From positions 1 to 64,000 of the forward strand of contig CACGJO010000003.1 of NCBI GenBank assembly GCA_902573425.1: 64,000 bases of DNA, written 5' to 3'. Both the position numbers and the translations under genes were made by a program. How positions within the stretch are numbered: position 1 is the stretch's first letter; every line of letters starts with the position of its first letter. Origin of the DNA: an uncultured Pelagibacteraceae bacterium (GTDB taxonomy: Bacteria > Pseudomonadota > Alphaproteobacteria > Pelagibacterales > Pelagibacteraceae). A model generated the notes under the pieces. It had not been told where the DNA came from and searched no databases. It saw only the letters and a list, made by a program, of their open reading frames with translations. This document shows positions 39,707-49,900 of the stretch, one piece after another.

Positions 39707-40942
39707 GTGGACGATTTTATAAAAAAAAATATTAGAGGACTTAAACCCTCCGCTACACTAGCTATAAACGAAAAAGCAAAAAAATTATTAAAACAGGGAA
39801 ATAAAATTTATAATTTTGGTTTTGGTCAATCACCATTTCCAATTCCAGAAAAAATAGTATCAACATTAAAAGAGAATGCCGGTAAAAAAGATTATTTGCC
39901 TATGCAAGGACTAAAAGAACTTAGAGTGGCAATATCAAAATCATTATTAAGCAAGACTGGTATAGAGTACGATAAAGACAACATTATTATAACACCAGGA
40001 TCCAAAGAAGCAATGTTGCTAATGCATGTGGCATTTAACGGTGAAATAATTTTACCAGCTCCTAGTTGGGTATCTTATGAGCCTCAAGCACAAATAGCTG
40101 AGAACAAAGTACATTGGCTTCAGACCTCAAGAGATAACAATTGGTTTCCAACTGCAGAAGATATAGAAAAAAAAATCAAATCTATTGAAAATAAAAATAT
40201 AATTTTAATTATTAATTCTCCAAATAACCCTTCGGGCACTGTTTGTAATAACTTAAAGGAAATCGCAAAGGTGGCAAAAGAATACAAAATTAAAATTCTA
40301 TCAGATGAAATTTATACAGATTTAACTTTTGACCGAAATTATTTATCAATATCTAAGTTTTACCCAGAAGGAACATTTATAAGTGGTGGACTAAGTAAGT
40401 GGTGTGGGGCTGGTGGTTGGAGGTTAGGTTTTTTTGCTTCACCAAACGGAAATAAAGAATTTATTAATGCTTTAAAAACTCTAGCAAGCGAATCTTATTC
40501 TACTGTTAATAGTCCTGTGCAATATGCTGCAGTAGAAGCATATCAAGGTAACTATGATGACTACAAAGCAAAAACTACACATATTTTAAAAAGTGTAGGT
40601 AACTATGTTTATAATAATTTAAAATCAAACAAAGTACTAATTAATCCACCTCAAGGTGGATTTTATTTAATGCCTGAATTTTTGAATTCAAAGTTTAAGA
40701 CATCAAGTGAAATGTGTGATGATATTCTTTCAAAATCCGGAGTGGCTTTATTACCTGGATCAGATTTTGGATTTAAAAATGATAAAATGCTTACAAGATT
40801 AAGCTTTACTGATTTTGATGGAGATTTATTTTTAAAAAATATCAGTGGTAGTAAAGAACTAGATGATGATATAATAAAAAAGTATGCTCCAAATGTTGTT
40901 GAGGGAACAAAAAAACTAGCTGAGTGGCATAAAAACCTTTGA
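39707..40942 (+). CDS. Class I/II PLP-dependent aminotransferase
   Basis: 411 aa. Start codon GTG with no Shine-Dalgarno; upstream in-frame alternatives were not found. Motifs are NFGFGQSPFPIP, LINSPNNPSGTVCNN, KILSDEIYTDLTF and the PLP-lysine segment SGGLSKWCGAGGWRLGFFASPNG. It resembles the aspartate/aromatic aminotransferase group (fold type I). It stands alone between the divergent helicase operon and the TAXI-TRAP genes; the amino-acid substrate cannot be read. Confidence 0.88.
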   Translation: MDDFIKKNIRGLKPSATLAINEKAKKLLKQGNKIYNFGFGQSPFPIPEKIVSTLKENAGKKDYLPMQGLKELRVAISKSLLSKTGIEYDKDNIIITPGSKEAMLLMHVAFNGEIILPAPSWVSYEPQAQIAENKVHWLQTSRDNNWFPTAEDIEKKIKSIENKNIILIINSPNNPSGTVCNNLKEIAKVAKEYKIKILSDEIYTDLTFDRNYLSISKFYPEGTFISGGLSKWCGAGGWRLGFFASPNGNKEFINALKTLASESYSTVNSPVQYAAVEAYQGNYDDYKAKTTHILKSVGNYVYNNLKSNKVLINPPQGGFYLMPEFLNSKFKTSSEMCDDILSKSGVALLPGSDFGFKNDKMLTRLSFTDFDGDLFLKNISGSKELDDDIIKKYAPNVVEGTKKLAEWHKNL

Positions 40943-40953
40943 TAATTTGATTG

Positions 40954-41045
40954 TATAATCTGTCCAATTTAAGCTTTTACCCTTACATGTTTCATTTTGA
41001 ATTGATAACATTTTCTTAATTTAATTATAATTAAGGAGGAAGATT
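40954..41045 (+). promoter_or_regulatory. Leader of the TAXI-TRAP gene with strong Shine-Dalgarno
   Basis: TATAAT at 40954-40959 may be a -10 box (no good -35). AAGGAGG at 41033-41039, 6 nt before the ATG, is the strongest Shine-Dalgarno in the window, in keeping with the very high abundance usual for periplasmic binding proteins in this lineage. Confidence 0.5.
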
Positions 41046-42044
41046 ATGAAAAAAATAATCTCAACAATCTCTGGAGCGTTGTTTTTATTTGCGATCAGTT
41101 TGCCTCTTACAACTATAGCAAAATCTGCTGAATTCTTTTCAATAGGAACAGGTGGACCGACTGGGGTTTATTTCCAGGTTGGTAATGCTATATGCAAAAT
41201 GGTAGCAAAAATTCAATCTGCAGAACATGGAAGAAAAAAGGGGACAGATAAGGCATTACGTTGTTCAGCTCCTTCCACAGGTGGTTCGACTTATAATATA
41301 GGTCAAATCATGCAAGGTGAACTTCAGTTTGGTGTTGCACAATCAGACTGGCAGTATCACGCGTATAATGGAACTCGACCTGATAAAGTAAAACCTTTTA
41401 ATGGTTTAAGAGCTGTTTTTTCAGCTCACCCTGAGCCATTTCAAATAATTACTAGAAAAGGTTCTAAAATAAAAGACTGGAATAGTTTAAAGGGAAAAAA
41501 AGTTAATATTGGAAACCCGGGATCTGGTCAAAGAGGAACTTTTGAAGTTTTAATGGAAGCTCATGGAGTTGATACTGGTTATTTTGGATCAACATCTGAA
41601 CTTACTTCTTCAGAACAATCAGGTGCACTTTGTGATAAAAAAATTGATGCATTTGGATATACCGTTGGTGTTCCAAACGCAGGTGTTGCTCAATCAACTG
41701 ATGGATGTGGCGCGAGTATCATTAATTTAGATACAGACCCTGTAAAAAAATTAGTTGCTGACAACCCATTTTATGCATTTGCAACAATTCCAAAAGGTAC
41801 TTACAAAACTTCTAAAAAAGATGTAACTACTTTCGGTGTTATGGCTTCAGTTGTAACAAGCGAAGCAGTGCCAGAAGACTTAGTATATGCAGTTGTAAAA
41901 GCTGTTTTTGAAAATCTTGATGACTTCAAAAAACAACACCCTGCATTTGCTAATCTAGATCCAAAGAAAATGATCGTAGATGGTTTATCTGCGCCATTAC
42001 ACCCAGGAGCAGTTAAATATTATAAAGAAAAAGGCTTAATGTAA
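41046..42044 (+). CDS. TAXI-family TRAP transporter substrate-binding protein
   Basis: 332 aa periplasmic binding protein. A signal peptide spans residues 1 to about 28 (ISTISGALFLFAISLPLTTIAKSA). The mature start FFSIGTGGPTGVYFQVGNAICKMV is the classical TAXI signature, followed by PSTGGSTYNIGQIMQGELQFGVAQSDW and KGKKVNIGNPGSGQRGTFEVLM. It delivers a carboxylate substrate to the permease encoded next; known or proposed ligands of TAXI proteins include glutamate and related acids, but the ligand here is unknown. A terminator separates it from the permease gene. Confidence 0.95.
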   Translation: MKKIISTISGALFLFAISLPLTTIAKSAEFFSIGTGGPTGVYFQVGNAICKMVAKIQSAEHGRKKGTDKALRCSAPSTGGSTYNIGQIMQGELQFGVAQSDWQYHAYNGTRPDKVKPFNGLRAVFSAHPEPFQIITRKGSKIKDWNSLKGKKVNIGNPGSGQRGTFEVLMEAHGVDTGYFGSTSELTSSEQSGALCDKKIDAFGYTVGVPNAGVAQSTDGCGASIINLDTDPVKKLVADNPFYAFATIPKGTYKTSKKDVTTFGVMASVVTSEAVPEDLVYAVVKAVFENLDDFKKQHPAFANLDPKKMIVDGLSAPLHPGAVKYYKEKGLM

Positions 42045-42054
42045 GCTATTTATT

Positions 42055-42090
42055 AAAAAGGCCCAGTTGATTAACTGGGCCTTTTTTTTT
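42055..42090 (+). terminator. Intrinsic terminator between TAXI binding protein and permease
   Basis: A 14-bp stem AAAAAGGCCCAGTT / AACTGGGCCTTTTT with loop GATT and a following T run. It lies 10 nt after the binding-protein stop and 11 nt before the permease ATG, so partial read-through would set a high binding-protein to permease ratio. Confidence 0.92.
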
Positions 42091-42101
42091 ATTGTCTCAT
42101 A

Positions 42102-44462
42102 ATGAGTTCAGCACCAGATCCAGACAAACCAAATTTTTTTGAAAGATTTGATGAAGAAGGTGGTTCGAGAAGAAAATTAAAAAATTGGAATTTAAAACTT
42201 GTTGCTACGATTGCAATTTCGTGGTCATTATTTCAGCTTTGGTATGCATCTCCGTTACCATTCATATTAGATTTCGGAAAGATAATTGATGTACCAGCAC
42301 GGTCAGTCCATCTTGCATTTGGATTAGTTTTATGTTTTTTAGCGTATCCAGGTCTTAAGAAAAGAAGAGACAAACCAATATCTATATTTGATATTTTCTT
42401 AGTAATTATAGGTTTAGTTGCAACATTATATATATTCTTTGATTATGAAGGCTTAGTTTATCGACAAGGAATAATGGCCAAAACAAATTTATTTGGTTTT
42501 GCTATACCTTATGAAGTTATACTGGGATCTTTAGGAATTATTCTTTTGTTAGAGGCCACACGAAGAGCCATTGGAACTCCATTAGTAGTTATTGCATTAA
42601 TTTTTTTATTTTTTTCAGTATTTGGACAATCAATGCCAGATCTTATTTCGCATCAAGGATTATCTCTGACGAGATTAGTAGGTTATCATTGGTTTGGAGG
42701 AGAGGCAATATTTGGGATACCAATAAGTGTCTCAGTCAGTTTTATATTTCTATTTGTATTATTTGGCGCAATTTTAGATGTTGCTGGAGGTGGAAAATAT
42801 TTTTTAAATTTAGCATTTGCTTTAGTTGGAAAAATGAGAGGCGGTCCGGCAAAAGCAGCAATTTTAGCTTCAGGATTAACCGGTTTGATTTCTGGTTCGT
42901 CTGTTGCAAATACTGTAACTACAGGAACATTCACAATACCAATTATGAAAAAAACTGGTTTACCGCCAGTCAAGGCTGGAGCTGTTGAAGTAGCTGCTTC
43001 TGTAAATGGACAGATTATGCCACCAATTATGGGGGCTGCAGCTTTTGTTATGGCAGAACTTTTAGGCATATCATATTTTACTGTTATTACTCATGCGTTT
43101 TTACCGGCGGTTATTTCCTACATTGCTTTATTTTATATTTCACATTTAGAATCCGTGAAATTAAATATTAAAGGATTACCTGAAAGTGAAATACCTAAAT
43201 TGGGAAAAACTTTTTTAGGAGGAATTCACTTTCTAATTCCAATTTTTATTCTTATTTATTTGCTATTAGTTGAAAGATGGACAGCTGCTTCATCCGTATT
43301 TTATTCAATATTATCATTAATGGTAATAATTTTTGTAAAAGAATTATTAGATGCAAAGAAAAATGATCTTAGTTTATCTAATGCTGTTAAAGTAGGTTTT
43401 AACAAAGTTGTAGGCGGTCTTGAAAAAGGAGCAATCAATATGATCAGCGTTGCGATCGCGATAGCAACTGCAGGAATAATAGTCGGGTCAGTAGCTTCAA
43501 CTGGGTTGAGCAACAACTTAATAGTTATAGTAGAAGCTATATCTGGTGGGAATATAATAACTTTATTAGTACTCACTGCCTTACTTTGTATTATCTTGGG
43601 AATGGGTTTACCAACAACTGCAAACTATTTAGTAGTTGCCGCTTTGATGGCGCAGGTAGTTGTAGAAGTAGGAAACGCTTCTGGTTATATTTTTCCACTA
43701 ATCGCAATTCATTTGTATGTTTTTTATTATGGATTAATGGCCGATGTCACACCCCCTGTTGGTTTGGCATCTTATGCAGCAGCAGCAATTTCAAGAGCAG
43801 ACCCGATCAAAACTGGAATACAAGCTTTTTGGTACAGTTTAAGAACTGGAATACTTCCGATTGTTTTTATATTTAATAATGAATTATTATTAATCGGTAT
43901 AGAAAGTTTGTGGCATGGATTTTTAGTTGTCTCAACTTCTCTGGTAGCAATTTTAGTGTTCACCTCAGCAACACAAGGTTGGTTTATAAACAAACTCAGA
44001 TGGTACGAAATTATTATTTTTATTGTAATTGCTATGTCATTATTTAGACCAGGATATATTTTAGATAAATTTTCTCCAAAATTTGAAAGCAAACAGCTCA
44101 ATGCTGAACGAATTAGTTTGATCCAGTTTGAACCGAATAGGAATGTGCATATTAAAGTAACTAGAAGAACAGAGTATGGTGATCGGTATAGACTTTTTGT
44201 GATAGATAAAAAAAGTTTTGAAAATCACTACTCTTTAGAAGATGCGGGTATAACTTTAAAAAATATCGATGGCAGGATTACAATTGATAATTTAAAATGG
44301 AATGGAATAGCAAAAAAAATGGGAATGGAAACAGGAGATGTAATCAGTGAATTTAAAATCGAAAACTTAGACAGACCCAACAAAGCAATCATTTATCCAT
44401 TTTCACTAACATTATTATTTATTTTTGGGTATTTTAATTATAGAAGAACTAAAGCGAATTGA
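42102..44462 (+). CDS. TRAP transporter fused 4TM/12TM permease
   Basis: 786 aa, a polytopic inner-membrane protein. The N-terminal part (to about residue 165) corresponds to the small 4TM DctQ-like subunit, fused to the 12TM DctM-like subunit (GLTGLISGSSVANTVTTGTFTIPIM; NGQIMPPIMGAAAFVMAE; GMGLPTTANYLVVAALMA). Beyond the last DctM helix there is a soluble extension (about residues 665-770) with DNLKWNGIAKKMGMETGDVI, resembling the DUF3394/PDZ-like tail of some TAXI permeases, then a final hydrophobic helix. It uses an ion gradient to import the substrate captured by the upstream binding protein. Confidence 0.94.
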   Translation: MSSAPDPDKPNFFERFDEEGGSRRKLKNWNLKLVATIAISWSLFQLWYASPLPFILDFGKIIDVPARSVHLAFGLVLCFLAYPGLKKRRDKPISIFDIFLVIIGLVATLYIFFDYEGLVYRQGIMAKTNLFGFAIPYEVILGSLGIILLLEATRRAIGTPLVVIALIFLFFSVFGQSMPDLISHQGLSLTRLVGYHWFGGEAIFGIPISVSVSFIFLFVLFGAILDVAGGGKYFLNLAFALVGKMRGGPAKAAILASGLTGLISGSSVANTVTTGTFTIPIMKKTGLPPVKAGAVEVAASVNGQIMPPIMGAAAFVMAELLGISYFTVITHAFLPAVISYIALFYISHLESVKLNIKGLPESEIPKLGKTFLGGIHFLIPIFILIYLLLVERWTAASSVFYSILSLMVIIFVKELLDAKKNDLSLSNAVKVGFNKVVGGLEKGAINMISVAIAIATAGIIVGSVASTGLSNNLIVIVEAISGGNIITLLVLTALLCIILGMGLPTTANYLVVAALMAQVVVEVGNASGYIFPLIAIHLYVFYYGLMADVTPPVGLASYAAAAISRADPIKTGIQAFWYSLRTGILPIVFIFNNELLLIGIESLWHGFLVVSTSLVAILVFTSATQGWFINKLRWYEIIIFIVIAMSLFRPGYILDKFSPKFESKQLNAERISLIQFEPNRNVHIKVTRRTEYGDRYRLFVIDKKSFENHYSLEDAGITLKNIDGRITIDNLKWNGIAKKMGMETGDVISEFKIENLDRPNKAIIYPFSLTLLFIFGYFNYRRTKAN

Positions 44463-44463
44463 T

Positions 44464-44850
44464 TTATTTATCAACTTTCAAAATTTTCCACACACCCGAG
44501 GTAACAGCTACTACACCTTGCGAGTTAATAATCTCACAAGTTAAGAATACTAAAGTATTAGTTTTCTTTTGAACTTTTACTTTGGCAATAAGTTTGTCAC
44601 CTAATTTACCCGCAGATATAAATTTCATTTCTAAAGAAATTGTTACACATCTTTTATTACCAGCAACTTGATGCGCAGCATTGCCCATACCAGTGTCAGC
44701 TATAAACGTAAGGAACCCACCGTGTGCCATACCAGCTGTGTTAAGGTGTATTTCCTTTACTTCAGTTTCGTATTCAAAAAGAGTGCTATCAATTTTTTTA
44801 CCCTTAAGTCCGCCAACATGCTTTGCATAACCTGAATTAGTTTCGTCCAT
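44464..44850 (-). CDS. PaaI-family hotdog thioesterase (start revised to 44850)
   Basis: A hotdog-fold acyl-CoA thioesterase of about 128 aa. Motif HLNTAGMAHGGFLTFIADTGMGNAA contains the HGG(x)nD pattern of PaaI-type enzymes. The track starts at 44877, which overlaps the upstream gene by 41 nt; the internal ATG at 44850 (MDETNSGYAKHVGG) reduces this to 14 nt and puts the start closer to the family norm, though the choice is not certain. Gene order behind a DMT permease suggests only co-transcription. Substrate not identifiable. Confidence 0.82.
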   Translation of the reverse strand: MDETNSGYAKHVGGLKGKKIDSTLFEYETEVKEIHLNTAGMAHGGFLTFIADTGMGNAAHQVAGNKRCVTISLEMKFISAGKLGDKLIAKVKVQKKTNTLVFLTCEIINSQGVVAVTSGVWKILKVDK

Positions 44851-45739
44851 ATTTTCTTTTACCATACATCGGAGCAAGTTGTGAGAAAATAACTGCTGAT
44901 AATATTATTATTATTCCAAATATTTTAAATTCATTTAAATATTGATTTAAGACTATCCAGGCTGCAATGGATCCAAAAACACCCTCTAGAGAAAAAATAA
45001 TAGCTACAGGTGCAGGGGAAAGATTTTGCTGCCCAAAAACTTGTAACATAAAAGCTATTCCACTTGATAACACTCCCGCATAAATTAATTCAGTAGTCTC
45101 CATTGATATAAGTTTTAGCGAAATAAATTCAAAGGAGAAAGCCGGTATAAAGGAGATTAATGAGGCACTTAAACATTGAAAAGTTGCAATTGTGATTGGG
45201 TAATTAAAAATCTTTAGAAATTTAGATATAAATACTATGTGGAAGGCCCAAAAAAAAGCACCTACTACAACTAAAGAGTCACCAAATCTCACTCGTAGAT
45301 TTCCAAGTTCACTTAAAAATAAACCTCCGACTAAGCACATCAAAACTGAAGGCCAAACAGAATTATGAATTTTTTTTGAGAAAAGAAAGTAGGCTATTAT
45401 AGGAACGATCACTACATACAAAACTGTAAAAACTGCTGAATTAGCAACATCGGTATACAAAAGAGAAACCTGTTGAAAAATATTTCCACCTGCTAAGAAA
45501 AAACCAAGAAAAAAAAGATAAATAAATATTTTTTCAAAACTTAATTTTGTCTCTTTGACTTTTTTAAATTCAAAAATAAAAAAAAAAGGTAATAGGGTGA
45601 AAAATCCTAACAATAATCTGACAGCAGAAAATGTATAAGGTCCTATATAGTCCATACCCATATCTTGAGCAACAAATGCTGTTCCCCAAATTAATGAACA
45701 AGAGACTGCGCAAATTAGCGAAAATATTTTTTTATTCAT
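44837..45739 (-). CDS. DMT-superfamily (EamA) permease
   Basis: 300 aa with ten predicted membrane helices in two EamA repeats. The start LICAVSCSLIWGTAFVAQDMGMDYIGPYTFSAVRLLLG and the second repeat LSSGIAFMLQVFGQQNLSPAPVAIIFSLEGVFGSIAAWIVLNQ are typical of drug/metabolite exporters of the EamA type. The transported compound is unknown; relatives export amino acids or other metabolites. The start follows aceF directly and the end overlaps the thioesterase, so all four minus-strand genes aceE-aceF-eamA-paaI may form one operon. Confidence 0.9.
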   Translation of the reverse strand: MNKKIFSLICAVSCSLIWGTAFVAQDMGMDYIGPYTFSAVRLLLGFFTLLPFFFIFEFKKVKETKLSFEKIFIYLFFLGFFLAGGNIFQQVSLLYTDVANSAVFTVLYVVIVPIIAYFLFSKKIHNSVWPSVLMCLVGGLFLSELGNLRVRFGDSLVVVGAFFWAFHIVFISKFLKIFNYPITIATFQCLSASLISFIPAFSFEFISLKLISMETTELIYAGVLSSGIAFMLQVFGQQNLSPAPVAIIFSLEGVFGSIAAWIVLNQYLNEFKIFGIIIILSAVIFSQLAPMYGKRKYGRN

Positions 45740-46993
45740 TTAGACAGCTAACTTGAATGCAAAATCTTTACCTAAGCTTTTAGATAAATGGACACAAAAT
45801 CTTGCACCTTCAGCACCATCTATAACTCTATGGTCATATGACAAAGAGATTGGTAATATTTTTCTTTCGATAAACTGACCGTTTACTTTCTTCACTTTTT
45901 CAAATGTTTTTCCCACTCCTAGAATTGCTACCTCAGGAGGATTTATAATTGGTGTGAAAAAATTTCCTCCGATACCGCCAAGGCTTGATATTGTCATCGA
46001 ACCACCAAAGAATTCTTTTTTATCAATTTTTAGCTCCTTACATAATTTACTTACTCTTTTAAGTTCTTCATAAATTTCTTTTAAACCCATTTGATCGACA
46101 TTTCTCATTTTTGGAACCATCAAACCATGCGGTGTATCTACGGCAAAACCAACATGATAATATTTTTTAAATATTAATTTGTTAGTAACAGTATCTATAG
46201 ATGAATTAAAATTAGGATATTCTTTTAATGCATTAACTACAGCTCTAGTTATAAATGCTAAAGGACTTATTCTGATCCTTTCACCAGTATAGTTATCAAT
46301 TAAAGTTGTTCTAAACTGTTCCATTTCAGTTATATCTATCTCATCATGTTGAGTAACGTGAGGGATCTCAGTCCATGATCTAACAAGTTGAGGTCCTGAT
46401 AACTTTTTCACTCTAGGAAGGTCTTTTTTTTCTATTTCTCCGAATGCTTCATGAGGATACTCATCCTTGTAAACTTTCTTTTCAACCTTTCCTTCATTAA
46501 CTGATACCTGAGATCTTACAAATTTTTTCACATCATCTTCAGTTACTCTACCAGCTCTTTGTGATCCAGGTATCTGAACAATATCAGCACCTAATTCTCT
46601 TGCAAATTTTCTTACCTTCGGACTTGCAGATGATACACCGTCTTTACTCAATTTTTTTACTACAGGAGCTATTTCTTTTGGAGTTTCAGTTACTATTTTC
46701 TTTTCAGGAATATTTTCTTTTATCTCAACTGCTTTTTTACTTTCTTCCTTTTTACTTACAGAATCTAACGATAATATTTCACTTCCTTCTGAAACTTTGT
46801 CACCAACTTTAACAATAATCTTATTGATTTTTCCTTCATCAGTTGCAGGAACTTCTACACTTGATTTATCACTTTCCAAAGTAATTAAGGGATCATTTTT
46901 TTTTATCTGTTCTCCTGACTTAACTAATACCTCAATCACTTCAACATTTTTAAAATCTCCGATATTTGGAACTAATATTTTTTTTTCAGGCAT
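45740..46993 (-). CDS. aceF: Pyruvate dehydrogenase E2 (dihydrolipoyl acetyltransferase)
   Basis: 417 aa. One N-terminal lipoyl domain (residues 1-78, TLESDKSSVEVPATDEG), a linker, a peripheral-subunit binding domain (ASPKVRKFARELGADIVQIPGSQRAGRVTEDDV, about 133-165), and the catalytic domain ending LSYDHRVIDGAEGARF. Enterobacterial AceF has three lipoyl domains; this one has a single one, but the partner E1 carries another almost identical lipoyl domain. Six nt separate it from aceE. No E3 gene is adjacent. Confidence 0.95.
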   Translation of the reverse strand: MPEKKILVPNIGDFKNVEVIEVLVKSGEQIKKNDPLITLESDKSSVEVPATDEGKINKIIVKVGDKVSEGSEILSLDSVSKKEESKKAVEIKENIPEKKIVTETPKEIAPVVKKLSKDGVSSASPKVRKFARELGADIVQIPGSQRAGRVTEDDVKKFVRSQVSVNEGKVEKKVYKDEYPHEAFGEIEKKDLPRVKKLSGPQLVRSWTEIPHVTQHDEIDITEMEQFRTTLIDNYTGERIRISPLAFITRAVVNALKEYPNFNSSIDTVTNKLIFKKYYHVGFAVDTPHGLMVPKMRNVDQMGLKEIYEELKRVSKLCKELKIDKKEFFGGSMTISSLGGIGGNFFTPIINPPEVAILGVGKTFEKVKKVNGQFIERKILPISLSYDHRVIDGAEGARFCVHLSKSLGKDFAFKLAV

Positions 46994-46999
46994 TAAACA

Positions 47000-49900
47000 C
47001 TATAATTTTGTTGGAAAAACTTTTGTTTGATCAATATTGTATTTTTTAATTGCTTTTTCTGCATGTTCTGAAGCCATCAATTGTTCTTTTGCTAATGCAC
47101 TTAAAGTGTATGTAACAATATGCTTTTTATCAACTTCAAAAAATTTTCTTAATTCCTTTCTTGTATCACTTCTTCCAAAACCATCAGTTCCCAATGTATA
47201 GAATGGTTTATTAAGATATGGTCTTATTTGGTCTGTATGTGATCTTATATAATCTGATGCTGCAAATATAATCCCCTCTTGAGAATCTAAACATTTTTGT
47301 ACATAACTTTTCTTAGGTTTCTCTTTTGGATTTAATAAATTTCTTCTTTCAACTTCCATACCATCTTTCTTTAATTCATTGAAACTAGTAGCACTCCAAA
47401 CATTACAATCTACTCCGTAATCTTTTGATAAAGTTTCAGCGGCTTTAATAACTTCTCTTAAAATTGATCCAGATCCTAACATCTGTACTTTTGCTTTTCC
47501 TTTTCCCTTATAACTTTTAAACAAATACATCCCTTTCAAAATTCCTTGATCTGAACCAGCAGGTTTTTCTGGATGAGTATAATTTTCATTCATTGCAGTT
47601 ATGTAGTAATAAATATTTTCTTTTTTTTCATGCATCCTCTTAAGTCCATCTCTAAAGATAACCGCCATCTCATATGAAAAAGTAGGGTCATAACTTACGC
47701 AGTTAGGTATTGCAGATGCCATGAGAAGACTATGTCCATCTTGGTGCTGCAAACCTTCTCCTGCTAAAGTTGTTTTTCCGGATGTTGCTCCAATCAAAAA
47801 ACCTCTGGTCTGAGAATCTGCAGCAGCCCATGCTAAGTCTCCAATTCTTTGAAAACCAAACATTGAATAAAATAAATAAATGGGAACCATTTCTAAATCA
47901 TGATTTGTGTAAGAAGTTCCAGCTGCAATCCATGATGACATTGCTCCTGCCTCTGTAATACCTTCTTGTAAAACTTGGCCACTTTTATCTTCTCTGTAAG
48001 AACTTAATTGCTCAGAGTCCACAGGTTCATACTTTTGACCTTCATGCGCATAGATACCAATTTTTTGAAAAAAACCTTCCATACCAAAAGTTCTTGCTTC
48101 ATCTGCAATGATTGGCACTAGTCTTGGAGCAACATTTTTATCTCTAAGTAAATTCGCAAGCATTCTTACAAGGGCCATGGTAGTTGACATTTCCTTATCA
48201 CCCGTGGACTTCATAAAACTTTCAAAGATGTCTTGTGGGGGTGTTTTAACAGGTTTAGCAAAAGTAGTTCTCTCAGGAATGTGTCCACCAAGCTTAACTC
48301 TACAATTTTTTAAATACTTTATTTCTGGTGAATTTTCTGGTGGTTTGTAATATTCAATATTTTTAACCTGTTTATCAGTAAGCGGCACATTAAATCTATC
48401 TCTATAAAATAATAAATCTTCCTCGTCTAATTTCTTTTGTTGGTGTGTTGTATTTATACTCTCACCAGATTTACCCATTCCATAACCTTTAATTGTTTTA
48501 GCTATTATGACAGTTGGCTTACCTTTGCATTGAACAGCAGCATGATAAGCCGAGTAAACTTTATGAGGATCATGTCCGCCTCTATTTAGTTTCCAAATGT
48601 CCGCATCAGTCATATTTGCCACCAAGTCTTTTAATTCGGGATATTTACCAAAAAATTTCTCTCTTACGTAAGCACCACCTTTTGCTTTGAATGCCTGATA
48701 TTCACCATCAACTGCTTCAGTCATTCTTTTAACCAGTAAACCAGTTTTGTCTTTGGACAAAAGCTGATCCCAGTAAGATCCCCAAATTACTTTAATTACA
48801 TTCCAACCTGACCCTCTAAATCTTCCTTCAAGTTCTTGAATAATTTTTCCATTACCTCTTACAGGGCCATCTAATCTTTGAAGGTTACAATTAATAACAA
48901 AAATTAAATTATCAAGTTTCTCTCTTGCTGCTAGTCCGACTGCACCAAAACTTTCAGGTTCATCCATTTCACCATCACCCAAATGACACCAAATTTTTCT
49001 GTCCTGATCTTTTAAAAGACCTCTGTTAATTAAATACTTAGTAAACCTTGCTTGATAAATTGCCATCATTGGTCCAAGTCCCATAGATACAGTTGGGAAC
49101 TGCCAAAATTTTGGCATCAACCATGGGTGTGGGTAAGAAGACAATCCACCCTTTTCAACTTCTTGTCTAAATTTATCTAATTGTTTTTCCGAAATTCTTC
49201 CTTCTAAAAAAGCTCTTGCATACATACCTGGTGCGCTATGGCCTTGGAAATATACCAAATCTCCCCCGAACTTATTATTTTTTGCTCTCCAAAAATGGTT
49301 CATACCGACGTCATACAATGTTGCTGCAGATGCAAAAGTACCAATATGACCACCTAACTCTGGATTTTTTTTGTTAGCTTTAACAACCATGGCAGCTGCA
49401 TTCCATCTTATGTAAGCTCTTATTTTTCTTTCTAAATTTTGATCTCCCGGAGATCTGACGTCAGCTGTTGCTGGTATAGTATTAATATAAGGTGTAGTTC
49501 TTGTATCAGGCAAAGTTAATCCTTGAGTATATGCTTCATCAATTACTTTCTTTAGTAGATAACCAGCTCTAGAGGATCCGTCTGACTTTACTACAGCCCT
49601 AAGCGAGTCTAACCATTCTTGTGTTTCCGCAGGATCTATATCATCTTTAGAAATTGGTTGAGCATAAGTTGTTTCTTTACCATTCGTAAGCCCATTTGTT
49701 TTTTCTGTGTGTTGAACTATTTCTTTTTTGGGTTCTTTAATTTCTTTTTTTGGAGAGGCAATTTCATCTTTCTCTTCATTTCTACCTTCTAAAGTAGCAA
49801 GAATACTTCCTTCAGAAACCTTATCTCCAATTTTTACTTTTAATTCAGAAATCTTACCTTCAATTGGGGAGGGTACCTCGACACTTGATTTGTCGCTCTC

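Noticed and set aside
42689-42988. 99-aa plus-strand ORF in the TRAP permease in another frame
   Set aside because: It is Cys/Trp/Asn-rich, the signature of an out-of-frame reading of AT-rich membrane-protein codons.
44851-44877. Upstream ATG for the PaaI-like thioesterase
   Set aside because: It adds nine residues that lie inside the permease gene and do not resemble the family; 44850 is preferred, although not proven.
46561-46812. 83-aa plus-strand ORF inside aceF
   Set aside because: It is antisense to the E2 linker; its Leu/Gln repeats come from the Lys/Glu codons of the linker read backwards.
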